This document shows, in pieces, positions 54,300 to 64,000 of a stretch of 64,000 bases of DNA (position 1 is its first letter; every line of letters begins with the position of its first letter). This stretch comes from Paguma larvata (Eukaryota; Chordata; Mammalia; Carnivora; Viverridae): the NCBI GenBank assembly GCA_030068075.1, contig CM057831.1:12691370-12755369 (forward strand). Reading direction: 5' to 3'. A program made the translations under genes and the position numbers. A model generated the notes under the pieces. That model was not told where the DNA came from. It did not search any database and saw nothing but the letters and a program-made list of their open reading frames with translations.

Positions 54300-55715
54300 G
54301 GGTCGGGCCCAGACGGGATTAGCAAAGATATCCGTGGATTGCATTAGTGTTTTGAGCCAGGATACCACTCACTGGCAGGGACAAGTTTCTGCTCCGGATA
54401 GTCGGCAGGGGCAATTCATTATTCTTTGCCAGGAAAGCCATTGCATGTCTCCCAGTTTGTTCTGCCTCCTGTTTTGGGGTCAGGGTGGTGGTCAGATCTC
54501 CGTGTGGGACCACAGTGTCTCTCAGTTTTGCAGCCCCCCACCCCTGCCGCACGGGCTCCTGCCTCCCCCCCAGGTTTTCTTCTTCTCCAGGTTCCTCTCC
54601 CCATTCCCCAAGCTGGTGTGCGGCATAAAGTCAGGCGGGAGGTCCGGGTCCCTGTTCCCTTCCAGGCTCCTGCGAGCGGCTGGGTTGGAGAGCTCCTGTT
54701 ATCTCTTCGCCTCCTGCGAGATGAGGAATGCAATGAGGAATGCGCTCGGTTTGGGGGTGTGGTGAAGCCTGGAGGAGGTGGGGGGAGGAGACTGCAGCCA
54801 CACGGTAATGCCAGCATCCTGGAAGGCTGACCCACGGGAGCGCACTGGTGGGGCGGCCGCTCCTGCTGCCTGGGAGACCAGACCCCAAGCTGCTGCCCAC
54901 ACGTCCTCCAGGCTCCGCACGCTTGGGTCCAAGGGCAGGCAGGTGTCGCCGTGCTGTTGACCCACCCTTTATCACGACTTCGTGCTTAGCTCCCACAAAT
55001 GGAGACGTGAAACCCCAGAAAGCACGGCGTTCCTGCGTTCTTTGCAGGCCGGCATTCCAAATGCAGAGCCCAGCTCGTGGCTTCCTGTTTATTCATTAGG
55101 TGTGGGAGCTCTCATTACCGAGTGGTGAGCCAGAAGCCACGGTGAGGCAGCGGGGCCAGACGAGGAGTGGAGAAGCGTCTCTGCAGCTGACACAGCACTC
55201 AGAGGTCTGGCTTTTGTTTCTCCAAGTCGGATTTGCACCGAGGTTGCTAAGAAAGCTTTCTCCTAGGGCCGCTATGTACTCGGCTAGCCCAGCCAGCACT
55301 CCCAGACTTTCTCATCTTCCCTCGGTAGAATTCACAGTGGGGCCGAGGCTGCTGCCAGATGCACACAGCGGGCATCCTTCCCTCTCCCGGCCCACCTGCC
55401 TTTCCTGACCTACCCACTTCTAGGCAGTTTATTTGGCCTATTTGAATTCAGAAGCATCCAGGGGCTCCATGGGGAGGTGGGAGGCGGGGCAGAGGGCTCG
55501 CCCTCCACCTGCAGCCCTTTCGCCTCCCAGGAGAGCCGTGAGTGGCACAAAGCGTGCGAGTTCCTTTATGTCTGTCCCCAGCCACTCTGTCATCATGAGA
55601 GGCCTTGGGGCTTGTTCCCACCGTCACCGTCACAGATGCCCCTGCCCGCCGAGAATCATGGCCGGGCTCAGGCCATTCGTCTCAGGGGCAACAGAAATTG
55701 CTTTGCCTTGGGTTT
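54300..55715. other. Unique DNA, no gene recognised
   Basis: GGGATTAGCAAAGATATCCG and GATTGCATTAGTGTTTTGAG at 54316-54358 are AT-rich and may be regulatory. The rest is GC-rich with overlapping chance frames (54334-54835). Confidence 0.35.
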
Positions 55716-55717
55716 GA

Positions 55718-55880
55718 CGGTTTAGGCGATGACAGCGTTTATGCGGGCACTTCCTACTTATGTAGAGGCCATATTTCTAGCGCGTTATTTACAAATTGGC
55801 TGTTGGCGACTTGAAACCAGTTCGTAGAGAAATACATTTTCAGGCAGTGATTAGGTTTCCATGCTGGCGTACAAAGGCTG
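55718..55880. promoter_or_regulatory. Candidate conserved non-coding element
   Basis: GATGACAGCGTTTATGCGGG, TAGCGCGTTATTTACAAATT (FOX-like, reverse) and AGGCAGTGATTAGGTTTCC in a repeat-free block. Inferred from composition. Confidence 0.35.
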
Positions 55881-56029
55881 TTGAACTTGCATGAAAGCCG
55901 GGAATCAGATAGTTGGAAGGGGCGGGTTATGGGTCAAGGTTTAAATGGAAGAGAAGACAGGGGTGGGGGGTACGCCTGGGTAAGGAAAAGGTCACTGCCC
56001 CTGGGTCCACATAATAATGCAGTCCGGCT

Positions 56030-56480
56030 GGGGCATTCATTCATTCATTCATTCATTCATGATTCCTTTCTTCATCTCATACCCATATCTAATTCCTGTT
56101 TGTTCCATCCCCAAATATACCCCAAGTCTAACCCCTTCTGCTAGCTACCACCACCCTAGTCCCAACTGCTAGTCTCTCTCCACCTCCCTGCTTCCATTCT
56201 TCCCCTACTCCCAAGCCACCCCCCCGCCCCACCTGTACCTCATATCACAGCCAGAGCGGACCTTTTAAAATGCAAGTCAGCTCAGGTCATTTCGCCAGGA
56301 TAACACACGGTGCGTCCAGAGGCGGCACCTACCCTGCCCCCCCCACCCATCAGTTCCGCTTACCTCCTGCCAACTCCACAGGGAGACGGGGATCAGGGCT
56401 TCTCTGGCGCCTGCTTTCTTTTGGATCTGCCTAGTTTCCTTTTGTCCCTAGGTTCCTGCTTACTTCCTCAACATCCCGGG
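56030..56480 (+). repeat. L2 ORF2 C-terminal region, plus strand, with ATTC repeat at its left
   Basis: CATATCACAGCCAGAGCGGA then CCTTTTAAAATGCAAGTCAG and CTCAGGTCATTTCGCCAGG match the L2 block 'cacacagcagccagagtgatctttttaaaa..aaatcagatcatgtcac'. Seven ATTC units occupy 56035-56060. Confidence 0.7.
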
Positions 56481-57345
56481 TGACATCTGTCTTTGGAGCA
56501 GGCTTAATATGCAGCCTTTGCTTTAGGATAACGAAAATGCGTCTCTTTCCTCTTACCTACTATGTGTGCACACGAGAGGACAGGAGGACACTTCTTCCTT
56601 TTTTTTTTTTTTTTTTTTTTTGCTGTGCTCCATAGGTTCATAATTGCAGTAATTCATCTCTTCTCCACTCTGTCCTTAATTGCGAGTGGCAGTCACGTTC
56701 CCACCCCTGTGTCAGTTTAGCGCCTCTGATGCCTCCTCATTAGTCACTCTCCTCCGCTCCATCTTGCCACCCTTCCCTCCTGGGCCTCCGGCCTCCCCTT
56801 CCCGGGGTGAGCTGACATCCCCCACTTGCGCTGACCCCCTCCAGGGCAGCCTCCTGCCCCAGGAAGGCACCCGCCCCCCGCTCCCACCGCAAAGTTGGCC
56901 TGATAGGCTTAGATCACCCTGACTCGCAGGCGGGCAGCTGTTCTTGGAGCCGCTTCCCCGGCGGCCTCGGAGGCTGGCTGTTTTCTCCCGTGCCGCCTCC
57001 AGTGCGGCTCTGGGCCCCTGTGTGATGACCACGTAGAATCAGGGGACCGTGGGAACCCTGGGGGGTCATTTTGCTCTCCCCTTGCCCTCTACCATTGGCG
57101 AGCACCTTCCCCCCGAGGAAGAACCCTCTTCCCCGGCCAGGGACTCGCATTTCCAGCTCCACTTCCGTCCTCCTGCCGGCTTCCTGCAGGCTCCTGTCCT
57201 CGCCTCAGGGGAAGGAGACCGCTGCTCCCTGCTGCCAGAGTCACCTGCCTCTGGCGCTGCTCCCCTGCCACCCCGGCCTCCTCTCTTGCCCACTTGTTTA
57301 CAGTTGCTCAGCCTCTCTGCCGGCTGGGTGACGGGAGCGCCCAGC
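56481..57345. other. Unique DNA with 23-base T run
   Basis: T run at 56599-56621. Its right side has no recognisable retroelement body, so it may be an isolated A-tail. The remainder (56700-57345) is C-rich without an exon. Confidence 0.4.
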
Positions 57346-57480
57346 CAAGACAATCTGAATTAATTCTGCAAGTAAAATTTCATCAGACGACCTATCAAGC
57401 GCTTCACTAAATCAAGACGTATCCATCTCGTGTGCGCCCTGAGCCCATTTATCATGCAAGCCAGCCCCTGAGATGCCAGG
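57346..57480. promoter_or_regulatory. Candidate conserved non-coding element
   Basis: AATCTGAATTAATTCTGCAA, TAAAATTTCATCAGACGACC and CATTTATCATGCAAGCCAGC. AT-rich, repeat-free, between C-rich DNA and unrelated sequence. Confidence 0.38.
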
Positions 57481-57639
57481 CAAGCTTAGGCCAGAAAGGA
57501 AGAAAGAACATTCTTATGCGAAGTGAGAGGGGTCTTCCTTGTCTCCAGATCTGTGGCCCCAGAGGCCTTTCTCGCTCTTCTGCTGAGAAGGCATTGTTGA
57601 TAGTCAATTTTGGGACTCAGGATTCGATGGTCCTGAAAC

Positions 57640-57830
57640 AGAACCCCTGCTTTGATGCTTTCTCGCTGTGCGGCTCTGAGTAAGTCGCTTAACCTCTCTG
57701 AGGCTCTGTTTTCTTAACACATAAGACAGAAATCATATCTACCTAGAGAGCTTTGATGACATTCAATGAGATGAGCCTACGTGAGCGTCTGTCTTAGAGA
57801 AAGAGCTCTGGAAGCGTTAGTCCCTTTCCC
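57640..57830 (+). repeat. MIR, plus strand
   Basis: CTCTGAGTAAGTCGCTTAAC, CTCTCTGAGGCTCTGTTTTC and GATGACATTCAATGAGATGA are in MIR order. Confidence 0.85.
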
Positions 57831-58776
57831 CCTTATGAAGTAGGTAAAAAGCCTCATGGATGTTTTTGGTTCCTTCAGTCAGGCCGCTGCAGAGGTATTT
57901 GCACACAACGTGAATGGTAGAAAAGTAACGAGTGAGTAGACGGTCCGCACGTGACCGTTAGGTGGAGTTAGCTGACAGAGCGGGGAGCGAGGTGGCTTCA
58001 GGGGGCATTTTCTGTTCCCATCGAAAGAAAGTAGGCAGACGTTTTCACCTGTCGTTTTCATAGGTGAGTCCCTGTCTTGTGTCTTACTTTTTTCCTTGCT
58101 CTGGCTCATCACCTGCGAGTCGGTGGTTTTCCAGAGACTTCTGAGCGCCTGGACAGGGCCTCACCGCGGTGCTGCTGACGGACCCTCACCTTTTGGCTTT
58201 GTTGTTTGGCTTTGTTTCTGTCAGCTTTCCAGGCAGCAGTTGACTAGTGCATTTAGGAGCAGCCAAAGGGAGGTAGAGACACCTTCTCTCTTATGTGCTG
58301 ACACCCTAGGTCAGGATTCCTTCCACAGAAGTCTGGGGATGGTGACTCTGGTGGGGTAGCAAAGAACCCCCCCCCCCTTAGCCTGGGGAGTGGTAATTTT
58401 ACTCTAAGCTCGGCCTCCTGGGAGCTGGGAAAGTGAGGTCCCAGGCTCCCCGGGCCTGGTTTTGGAGGGGCCCAGGCTCCCCAGCTTTCTGTGTCTTCTC
58501 AGCCGTGCACGCATGAGGCACGGGGGCACCAGCACCCCTGTGAAGGCCGGCCACGTTTTGTTGGGTGCTTACCAGTGCTGCGTCCTGAGCAGAGCGGGCC
58601 AGACAGAACCTTTTCACGGGAGCTCCCGGTCCTACTCACGCTGTGCCGCTTACCTGCAGAATGAGTGACGGGATACGACTTCCTTCTTTAAGCACCAAAG
58701 TGTAAAAAAAAAAATTTTGGCCCCTTGAAACATACCCATCCGAATGGCCATAAGAAAAATATCACCAATATGCATC
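57831..58776. other. Unique DNA, no gene recognised
   Basis: No exon or repeat family recognised. C run at 58369-58377. Confidence 0.4.
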
Positions 58777-58981
58777 TTTTTTTTTTTAAGTTTATTTATT
58801 TATTTTGAGAGAGGCAGGGGAGAGGGGCAGAGAGAGAAGGAGAGAGAGAATCCCAAACAGGCTCTGCACTCTCAGCACAGAGCCCGACGCAGGGCTCGAA
58901 CTCGCAAACCACGTACGTCATCATGACCTGAGCGGAAATCAAGAGTCATTCGCTGAACCGACGGAGCCATCCGGGTGCCCC
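58777..58981 (-). mobile_element. CAN-SINE, minus strand
   Basis: T run, AAGTTTATTTATTTATTTTG tail, GA body, GCACAGAGCCCGACGCAGGG, head complement ending GCCATCCGGGTGCCCC. Altered head bases suggest greater age. Confidence 0.93.
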
Positions 58982-59366
58982 CTATATACAGAACGCAATT
59001 TGGTCTTTTTTCTCCTTACTCAGGGTCATTATTATAACCGCGAGCTGCCACCTGGGTATTCTGCGGCCCACATCACGTGGCCCCAAGCTGCTTCCTGGGT
59101 TCTTTATCTGTTTTATGATCTTCTTCTCTCCTCCTGAGGAGTCGTTTCGTGTCCCGCTTGCCAGCCTGCCCGCCTCCACCATCTGCATTTCTGTTTTGCA
59201 TTTAGTGGGAGTCAACTCTCCTCTGCATTAGGCATGCAGTGGAGTCTGGGAGGGTCCCTCTTCTTTGTTTTGAGGTCTTGTGTCTTCTTTTATCTCAGTT
59301 AGAGTTGAGTCCCCCGGGTAGGTGGTGGTGTCATACTGCCTCGTTTTGATGATGCATTGTTTGCAT

Positions 59367-59445
59367 ACATGCCCGGTTTTTTTTTTTTTTTTTTTTTTTT
59401 GCTTTTATTTTGTTTTGTTTTGTTTCGCCTACATGCCCGGTTTTT
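59367..59445 (-). mobile_element. Tail-only retroinsertion with target-site duplication
   Basis: ACATGCCCGGTTTTT occurs at 59367-59381 and again at 59431-59445. Between them is only a T run plus GCTTTTATTTTGTTTTG-type sequence (about 45-50 bases). This is what remains when reverse transcription copies little more than an mRNA poly(A) tail. Confidence 0.7.
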
Positions 59446-59550
59446 AAGTTCCTTTATTGAGGTATCACTGACCTTTAACATTATATTAGTGTCAGGTGCA
59501 CGACATAATGATTCGCTATCCGTATAGGTTGTGCAGGGATCATATATGAC
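59446..59550 (-). mobile_element. L1 3' end fragment, minus strand
   Basis: AAGTTCCTTTATTGAGGTAT, CATTATATTAGTGTCAGGTG and ACGACATAATGATTCGCTAT are the complement of an old L1 3' terminus, the same terminal segment as at 36430. Confidence 0.85.
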
Positions 59551-59804
59551 CGGTTTTCCAGATGGATTTTCAGATCGGTGTAGACAAGAGACCTCGCCTT
59601 CCACTCGCCACGCTCTCGCCACAGCAGCGCCCTGCGTATGGCAGGGACCTCAGACGTAGGTGCGCGCTGAATTTATCAATGAGTCTACTTAATGGGACAG
59701 GGAATGAAATTGAATATAGCATAGTTGTACTCCTTACTGGAGAAAGAGTATTTCCATCATGTACACCGAAGATACAGGACGACAGTGGGTAAGACTCAGT
59801 AAAA

Positions 59805-60010
59805 ACTGGGGCTTTAATTTCAGCCCTTCTGTTTACTAGTTGGGCGATTTTAGATTACTCTGTGCCTCAGTTTCCTTGTCTCAGAAATCAGATAATTACA
59901 GTGGCTGCCTCATAGAGCTGTGAATTCAGTGACCAGATAGCTGGTAAAATTGCTCAGCGCGCCCCCGGCGTGTAATAAGCACTCGGGGATGTTAAGAACA
60001 AGGATAAAAA
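59805..60010 (+). repeat. MIR, plus strand
   Basis: TACTAGTTGGGCGATTTTAG, CTGTGCCTCAGTTTCCTTGT, CAGTGGCTGCCTCATAGAGC and AATAAGCACTCGGGGATGTT follow MIR through to its 3' end. Confidence 0.88.
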
Positions 60011-60119
60011 GCCTAAACATTCGATTTGGTGCAAGAGTGGTGGCGACGGTATGGGCTTCGTGGGTGGTTTCCTAGGGGTCTTTCCTCTCTGGCCCGCCTG
60101 TCCCCCTCCTTCTCCTCCC

Positions 60120-60300
60120 CTGCCTCTGGGAAGGTCTTTATTTGGCCTCAGCGCTAGATGGATATTAATGCAGAAATATTAGGGCTGGAGATTTCCACAG
60201 CCTTTGAATAATAGGCATTTGGAAAATTAAATATTTCTGTCAAGCAGGCCATCAGTCTTGGCGGTTGAGGAAGGGGAGAAATTAAAATTGCAAAACAAGC
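60120..60300. promoter_or_regulatory. Candidate conserved non-coding element
   Basis: AGATGGATATTAATGCAGAA, TTTGAATAATAGGCATTTGG, AAAATTAAATATTTCTGTCA and GAGAAATTAAAATTGCAAAA in a repeat-free stretch beside GC-rich DNA. Homeodomain- and POU-type half-sites are dense. Confidence 0.45.
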
Positions 60301-61239
60301 CAGGGAGGGGTTAGGGTTAGGGGTTGAGGGCGACTCTCAGGGGCAGGCAGCAGCTTTGGAACAGCAACGGGAGCCGTCCCCCAGCGGGGCAGAGGCAGGC
60401 AGGAGAGGGTGGCTCCTCCGCCCCGCCGCAGACTTTGAACTTCAGATGGTTTCGATGGAGGCGTCCTGCTTTGTGTTCTAGATCTGCATCTGGGCAGCTC
60501 CTGCTGGGCTCGGAACTGCCTTCTCTTCTTTCCCTCCTGCTTTGGTCTTACTGCCCACCCACCAGCCCACCAGTGAGGCCCCCTGCCCTTCTTGGGGCGG
60601 GGAGGGGGGATGGGGGGGAAGTGTGCGGTGCTGCTGACAAGAGCCGTTCCGTTCCATTCTGTTAGCCCCTTCTGCTGCCAGAGGGCTCTGGGCGTCCTCT
60701 GCCCCGGCGAAGGCACAAGCCGAGAGAGGGTCTCGTGTAGAGGAAGGGTCTCCCGGACCACACAGAGGAGCGGCCTGCGTGTTCCCCAGGGCTCAGGACA
60801 CGGCAAAGACGAGGAGAAGCGGCCGAGGCCTCTTTACATAGGACACTGTCTGTCTTCCAGAAGAACACGGCCATCCCCACGGCTGCTCCTCTCCGCCCCA
60901 AGCCCCAGGATGGCCCAGAGACCCTCCGCCTTGTCTGTGTTTCTCTTTCCTCTTACCCGTCCACGTATCGAGATTGGACTCTTGTCCGCCACACTGCATA
61001 CATCCGATGTTGGGGGAATCGGCCCTGGTTTTTGTGGAGCCACTCGAAAAGGGCTAGCCGCAAACCAGAGCCCCATCTAGGGGAGAAGGGCCGGGGGTGG
61101 GGGTGAAGATACTCTGAGCCACGTCCTGTTCTCCCCTTCGCGAGTTCGCTTACTCAGGAAGCACGGATAAGTGGTTGAAACATGCCCGACATGCCGGATA
61201 CTGCGGAAATACCCGTAGTATGAGAACAGACCGTGTCAC
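60301..61239. other. GC-rich unique DNA, no gene recognised
   Basis: The 60282-60806 minus frame (174 codons) and plus frames in the same interval are mutually exclusive. None shows a domain or start/splice context. GGTTAGGGTTAGGGG at 60309-60323 is too short to be an interstitial telomere array. Confidence 0.4.
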
Positions 61240-61650
61240 CTTGTGTCGGCCATTGTGCGAGATCCTTTAAACACATTAATTCATTTAGCCCCAGTAGTCT
61301 TATGATAATATTGTTATCCATTTTATTTTTTTTTAATGTTTATTTTTGAGAGAAGAGAGAGTGTATGTGTGTGTGGAAGAAGCAGGGGTGGGGCGGGTAG
61401 GGGAACAGAGGATCCAAAGTGGGCTCTGTGCTGACTGCAGAGAGTCTGATGGGGGACTCGACCCACCAACTGTGAGATCATGACCTGAGCGGAAGTTGGA
61501 CGCTTCACCAACTGAGCCACCCAGGCGCCCCTGTTATCCGTTCTAATAAGCAAGCTGTGACTCAGAGAAATTAAATGACCTTCCCAGATGAAAGAGCTGA
61601 GAATCAAACCCGTATCTGACTTCTAATCACTTTTGATCACTTGCCAGTAA
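61240..61650 (-). repeat. MIR, minus strand, split by a SINE
   Basis: TTGTGCGAGATCCTTTAAAC, TCTTATGATAATATTGTTAT left of the SINE, and CTGTGACTCAGAGAAATTAA with ATGACCTTCCCAGATGAAAG right of it, are reverse MIR. Confidence 0.85.
61328..61531 (-). mobile_element. CAN-SINE, minus strand, inside MIR
   Basis: Complete minus-strand copy with tail TTTTTTTTAATGTTTATTTT and terminal GCCACCCAGGCGCCCC. TGTTATCCATTTTATT (61312-61327) and TGTTATCCGTTCTAAT (61532-61547) are the duplications. Confidence 0.94.
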
Positions 61651-61669
61651 AACCTTGTTGAAAAGCCAA

Positions 61670-62110
61670 GAGGGAGCCGGGCTTTGCTCCTGAGAAACTC
61701 AATCTAGAAGCAGAGTGGATGAGTATATTTGCGGGGCAAACTCCAGGAATAGGGAGGGCTTCCTGGAGGAGGTGATGCCCAAGCTGAGTCTAGAAGGATG
61801 TACAGGAGCCAGCCAAGGGAAGAAACAGAGGTGGGGCATTGTGAGGCTGAGGGAGGAGCTTCAACAAACACCCAGAACTGAGTGAGAATTTGTGTCTGGG
61901 TAATAGCAAGCAGGCTGGAGGCAAGGTGCTAGGGAGAGAGAAGCCAGAGAAGTGGCAGAGATCAGGGTAAAGGCACCAGGAAGCCGCTGCAGGGATTCCT
62001 ACAAAAGGGAACAGGCCACGATACTCTGGAGATGGCAGGGTGGCTGGACGACAGGAGGCAGAAGACTCATGAGGCTGCGGTAGATACATGTAAGCTTAAA
62101 CCCGGGTCTG
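61670..62110 (-). repeat. L2 fragment, minus strand
   Basis: AGGGCTTCCTGGAGGAGGTG, ATGCCCAAGCTGAGTCTAGA, AGGATGTACAGGAGCCAGCC and GGCAGAGATCAGGGTAAAGG match reverse L2 closely. Confidence 0.8.
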
Positions 62111-63450
62111 CAAGTGGACAAACTTGAGAGATCTCTAGGAGGCAGAATCCATGGGACTTAGTGCTGATTAGACATGGGGGGTGTCACGTGGAGAAGAGGG
62201 AGGAGCTGGGTCTGAGGGACCAGGGTGGGCAGTCTGTCCCCAGATACGTGTGGCGCCCACCTGCTCGGTGGCAGTGGGGATCGTGACCATGGACACGAGC
62301 CCCGTTCTGGCTGTCCGTGGATGAGGTAGGTGCATTCTGACCACTGGGCTGGGCGATGCCTGTGATTATTGAGATGTCAGCCGTGCAGGCACGGGCCCAG
62401 CTGGCCCAGCGCCCGCCCCACCCTCCCCTCCCCGAGGCAAACCCCTTCTTTGTCCCTTACAAAGGAAGTAGGCTCCTTCCGTATTGGACATATGGACGGG
62501 GGCTATTATTGGCCTGTTTTCCTGTATGGCCTAGGGGTCGCTTGGCCGGTGAGCACTGTGTTTCTCCTAGGTTACTAGCATATGGCCATCGGGAAGGCAG
62601 CTGTCGGGAAGCCCTTAGTGAAGGAGCTCCAAGTTCCAAGTCCCCCTACACCCCAGCCTCTCCGGAATCTAAGAGGACACCTTCTGGGGCCTGGATGAAC
62701 TAGTGCCCAAGAAGAAGCTTATAAAAAGGCGATAAGACAACCCCCGTGTTTCCGGGTTCCTGGGAAGAAAGTAGGGTGGGTGGGTGGCAACCAGAACTTT
62801 CTGGAATAAAATGTGAACTTCTAAGAACTGAGGACCAACGACTAAGTTCAGTCTGAGGCCAAGCTAGACTAGCGGCTGGGAGCGAGCGACAGCAGCTGTC
62901 TTGTGGTTAAGCGCGGGATGGGCGCGCTTTGTTCATCATTCAGCAGGCTTCCTCTCTCAGCTCAGCCGACCTAGCCCTCCTGGAACTCTGTCCTTCCATC
63001 CTCCACCCAAGGAAATTCGATGGGGCACTCCCAGTTACTGGCTCTGAATTCCCTGCGGCCACCCTTCCTGGAGCTTCCGAGAAGCCCACCTCTTGCTCAG
63101 AGAATTTATGAATCCCCATCCGCGTGTTGTGCCAGTTCTGGGATCCGTCATGCCTCCAGGGCCTACCTTGAGCACCAGCCGCCAGTCTGGTTTGCCTCCT
63201 GACTGATGCCCGAGGGCCTGGCCCGTTATCTGTCCATCATGGATAAGTGTGCCAGGTGCGTCTCATGAATTCAATACAAGCTCCCAGGGAGCCTTTGGAA
63301 GGCTGCGAGTTGGGGGTTGACGCGGGGCGGGAGTGCAGGGGCGGGGGTGTCCTCTCTTCGTGAGAACCCGCGCAGTGGGGAAGCTGGGGGTGGGGGTTGG
63401 AGACGTCCAGGCCTAATGGATTGGTGGCCTGAAGGAAGGGCCCTGGGGCG
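62111..63450. other. Unique DNA, no gene recognised
   Basis: No repeat or exon recognised. ORF 62356-62703 has no domain. Confidence 0.4.
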
Positions 63451-63850
63451 TGGGCGTGGATGGCTGCGGAGGCAGCGAGCCTGGAGCCCCCGCCCGCCCG
63501 GCTCCCTCTCACCACGTGTGCGCGAGGCTTTCGTTACTCTGGCAACCCGTCCAGCTCAGACGGCACCAGGCAGCTGAATCCAGCCCCTTGTTAGGGGGGA
63601 AAATGCTCTCATTGAAGCGCCCGAGCGGAGCTTCTGCCTTTTATTGCAACCGGCGCCACCGGCTTCCATTTGTAAACTTATTAGTGTGCGCGCGCGGCGA
63701 GAGGGCCGGGGAATCGGGGCTGCGGCGCGCGGGGCGACGGAAGGGGGCGACGGCCACCGCATGCTAATCAGGGGGCCGGGCTGAGCCGAGGGGTGGGCAG
63801 GGGCAGCCGGCTGCGAGCGCCCCCTGCCCCTGCGTTGCCCTTGGCCCTGT
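63450..63850. promoter_or_regulatory. Second CpG-rich block with FOX/POU-like motifs
   Basis: CpG-dense DNA (GTGCGCGCGCGGCGAG, CGGCGCGCGGGGCGACGG) encloses an AT-rich core with TTATTGCAAC (63641-63650, C/EBP-like), TGTAAAC (63671-63677, FOX) and ATGCTAAT (63761-63768, POU octamer-like). A CTCF-like core lies at 63815-63830 on the minus strand. It may be an enhancer or an alternative promoter. No splice donor or coding exon is convincing. Confidence 0.45.
63815..63830 (-). promoter_or_regulatory. CTCF-like core motif, minus strand
   Basis: The reverse complement reads GGGGCAGGGGGCGCTC, matching the CAGGGGGCGC core. Its orientation is opposite to the motif at 17717 (plus), so the pair is convergent over 46 kb. 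Occupancy is unknown. Confidence 0.45.
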
Positions 63851-64000
63851 CTGCTCCGTTTCCCCGACGTTCCGGGAGGAGTGGAGTCCAAGTGACTTAC
63901 AGTTGGGAAGGGTCTTAGGACCCAGAGAGGAGACAGGTGCTTCCTGGGGTAGGACTCCCCCCAACCCGCCCACCCTTCAGACACAGGGATGGGGCGGCTC

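Noticed and set aside
60309..60323. Interstitial telomeric repeat
   Set aside because: Only about two TTAGGG units are present, which is within chance expectation.
24803..61531. General targeting of SINEs to MIR/L2
   Set aside because: About 8 of 28 SINEs lie inside MIR or L2. By my annotation those cover roughly a fifth of the window, so about 5-6 are expected. Only the shared MIR position of three copies is kept as a finding.
1..64000. CRISPR arrays, operons, phage or viral genes
   Set aside because: None present. Base composition, SINEs, LINE relics and a CpG island show ordinary mammalian nuclear DNA.

Overview
The window is nuclear DNA of a carnivoran mammal, most likely a felid. The evidence is about 28 copies of one tRNA-derived SINE: a tRNA-like head, a CT-rich body, then an AATAAA-bearing A-rich tail. 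That is the architecture of the CAN-SINE family in its felid form (SINEC_Fc). A very short L1 copy with a carnivore-type 3' end (4443-4514) supports this. No bacterial, organellar or viral gene organisation is present. The open reading frames are short and overlap on both strands. The long ones lie in GC-rich DNA or run through repeats, and I recognise no protein-coding exon.

Layout. 1-17.4 kb is repeat-rich intergenic or intronic DNA with 13-14 SINEs, MIR and L2 relics, an L1 3' end, a CR1/L3 LINE relic and a 290-base pyrimidine tract. 17.4-18.96 kb is a strong, repeat-free CpG island. It holds a consensus 5' splice donor at 18329/18330 (+) and a CTCF-like motif, so it is probably a promoter with a non-coding first exon transcribed rightwards. 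18.96-24.5 kb is GC-rich and free of SINEs. 24.5-33.6 kb mixes unique GC-rich DNA with MIR and L2. 34.5-38.0 kb is a layered nest: an old L2 on the minus strand is broken up by a MIR, two SINEs and a minus-strand L1. That L1 is followed by about 440 bases of non-L1 sequence ending in AATAAA and a poly(A). 38-63.4 kb continues as presumed intron or intergenic DNA with more SINE, MIR and L2. It also contains several AT-rich, repeat-free islands with homeodomain-, FOX-, SOX- or POU-like motifs that look like conserved regulatory elements. 63.45-63.85 kb is a second CpG-rich block with the same kind of motifs.

Interpretation. The simplest reading is the 5' end and long first intron, plus upstream flank, of one gene on the plus strand, possibly a developmental regulator. 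I cannot name the gene from sequence alone. No convincing new biological system was found. The best leads are the CpG-island promoter and orphan exon, the possible L1 3' transduction near 36 kb, three SINE insertions at the same point of MIR, and the candidate enhancers.
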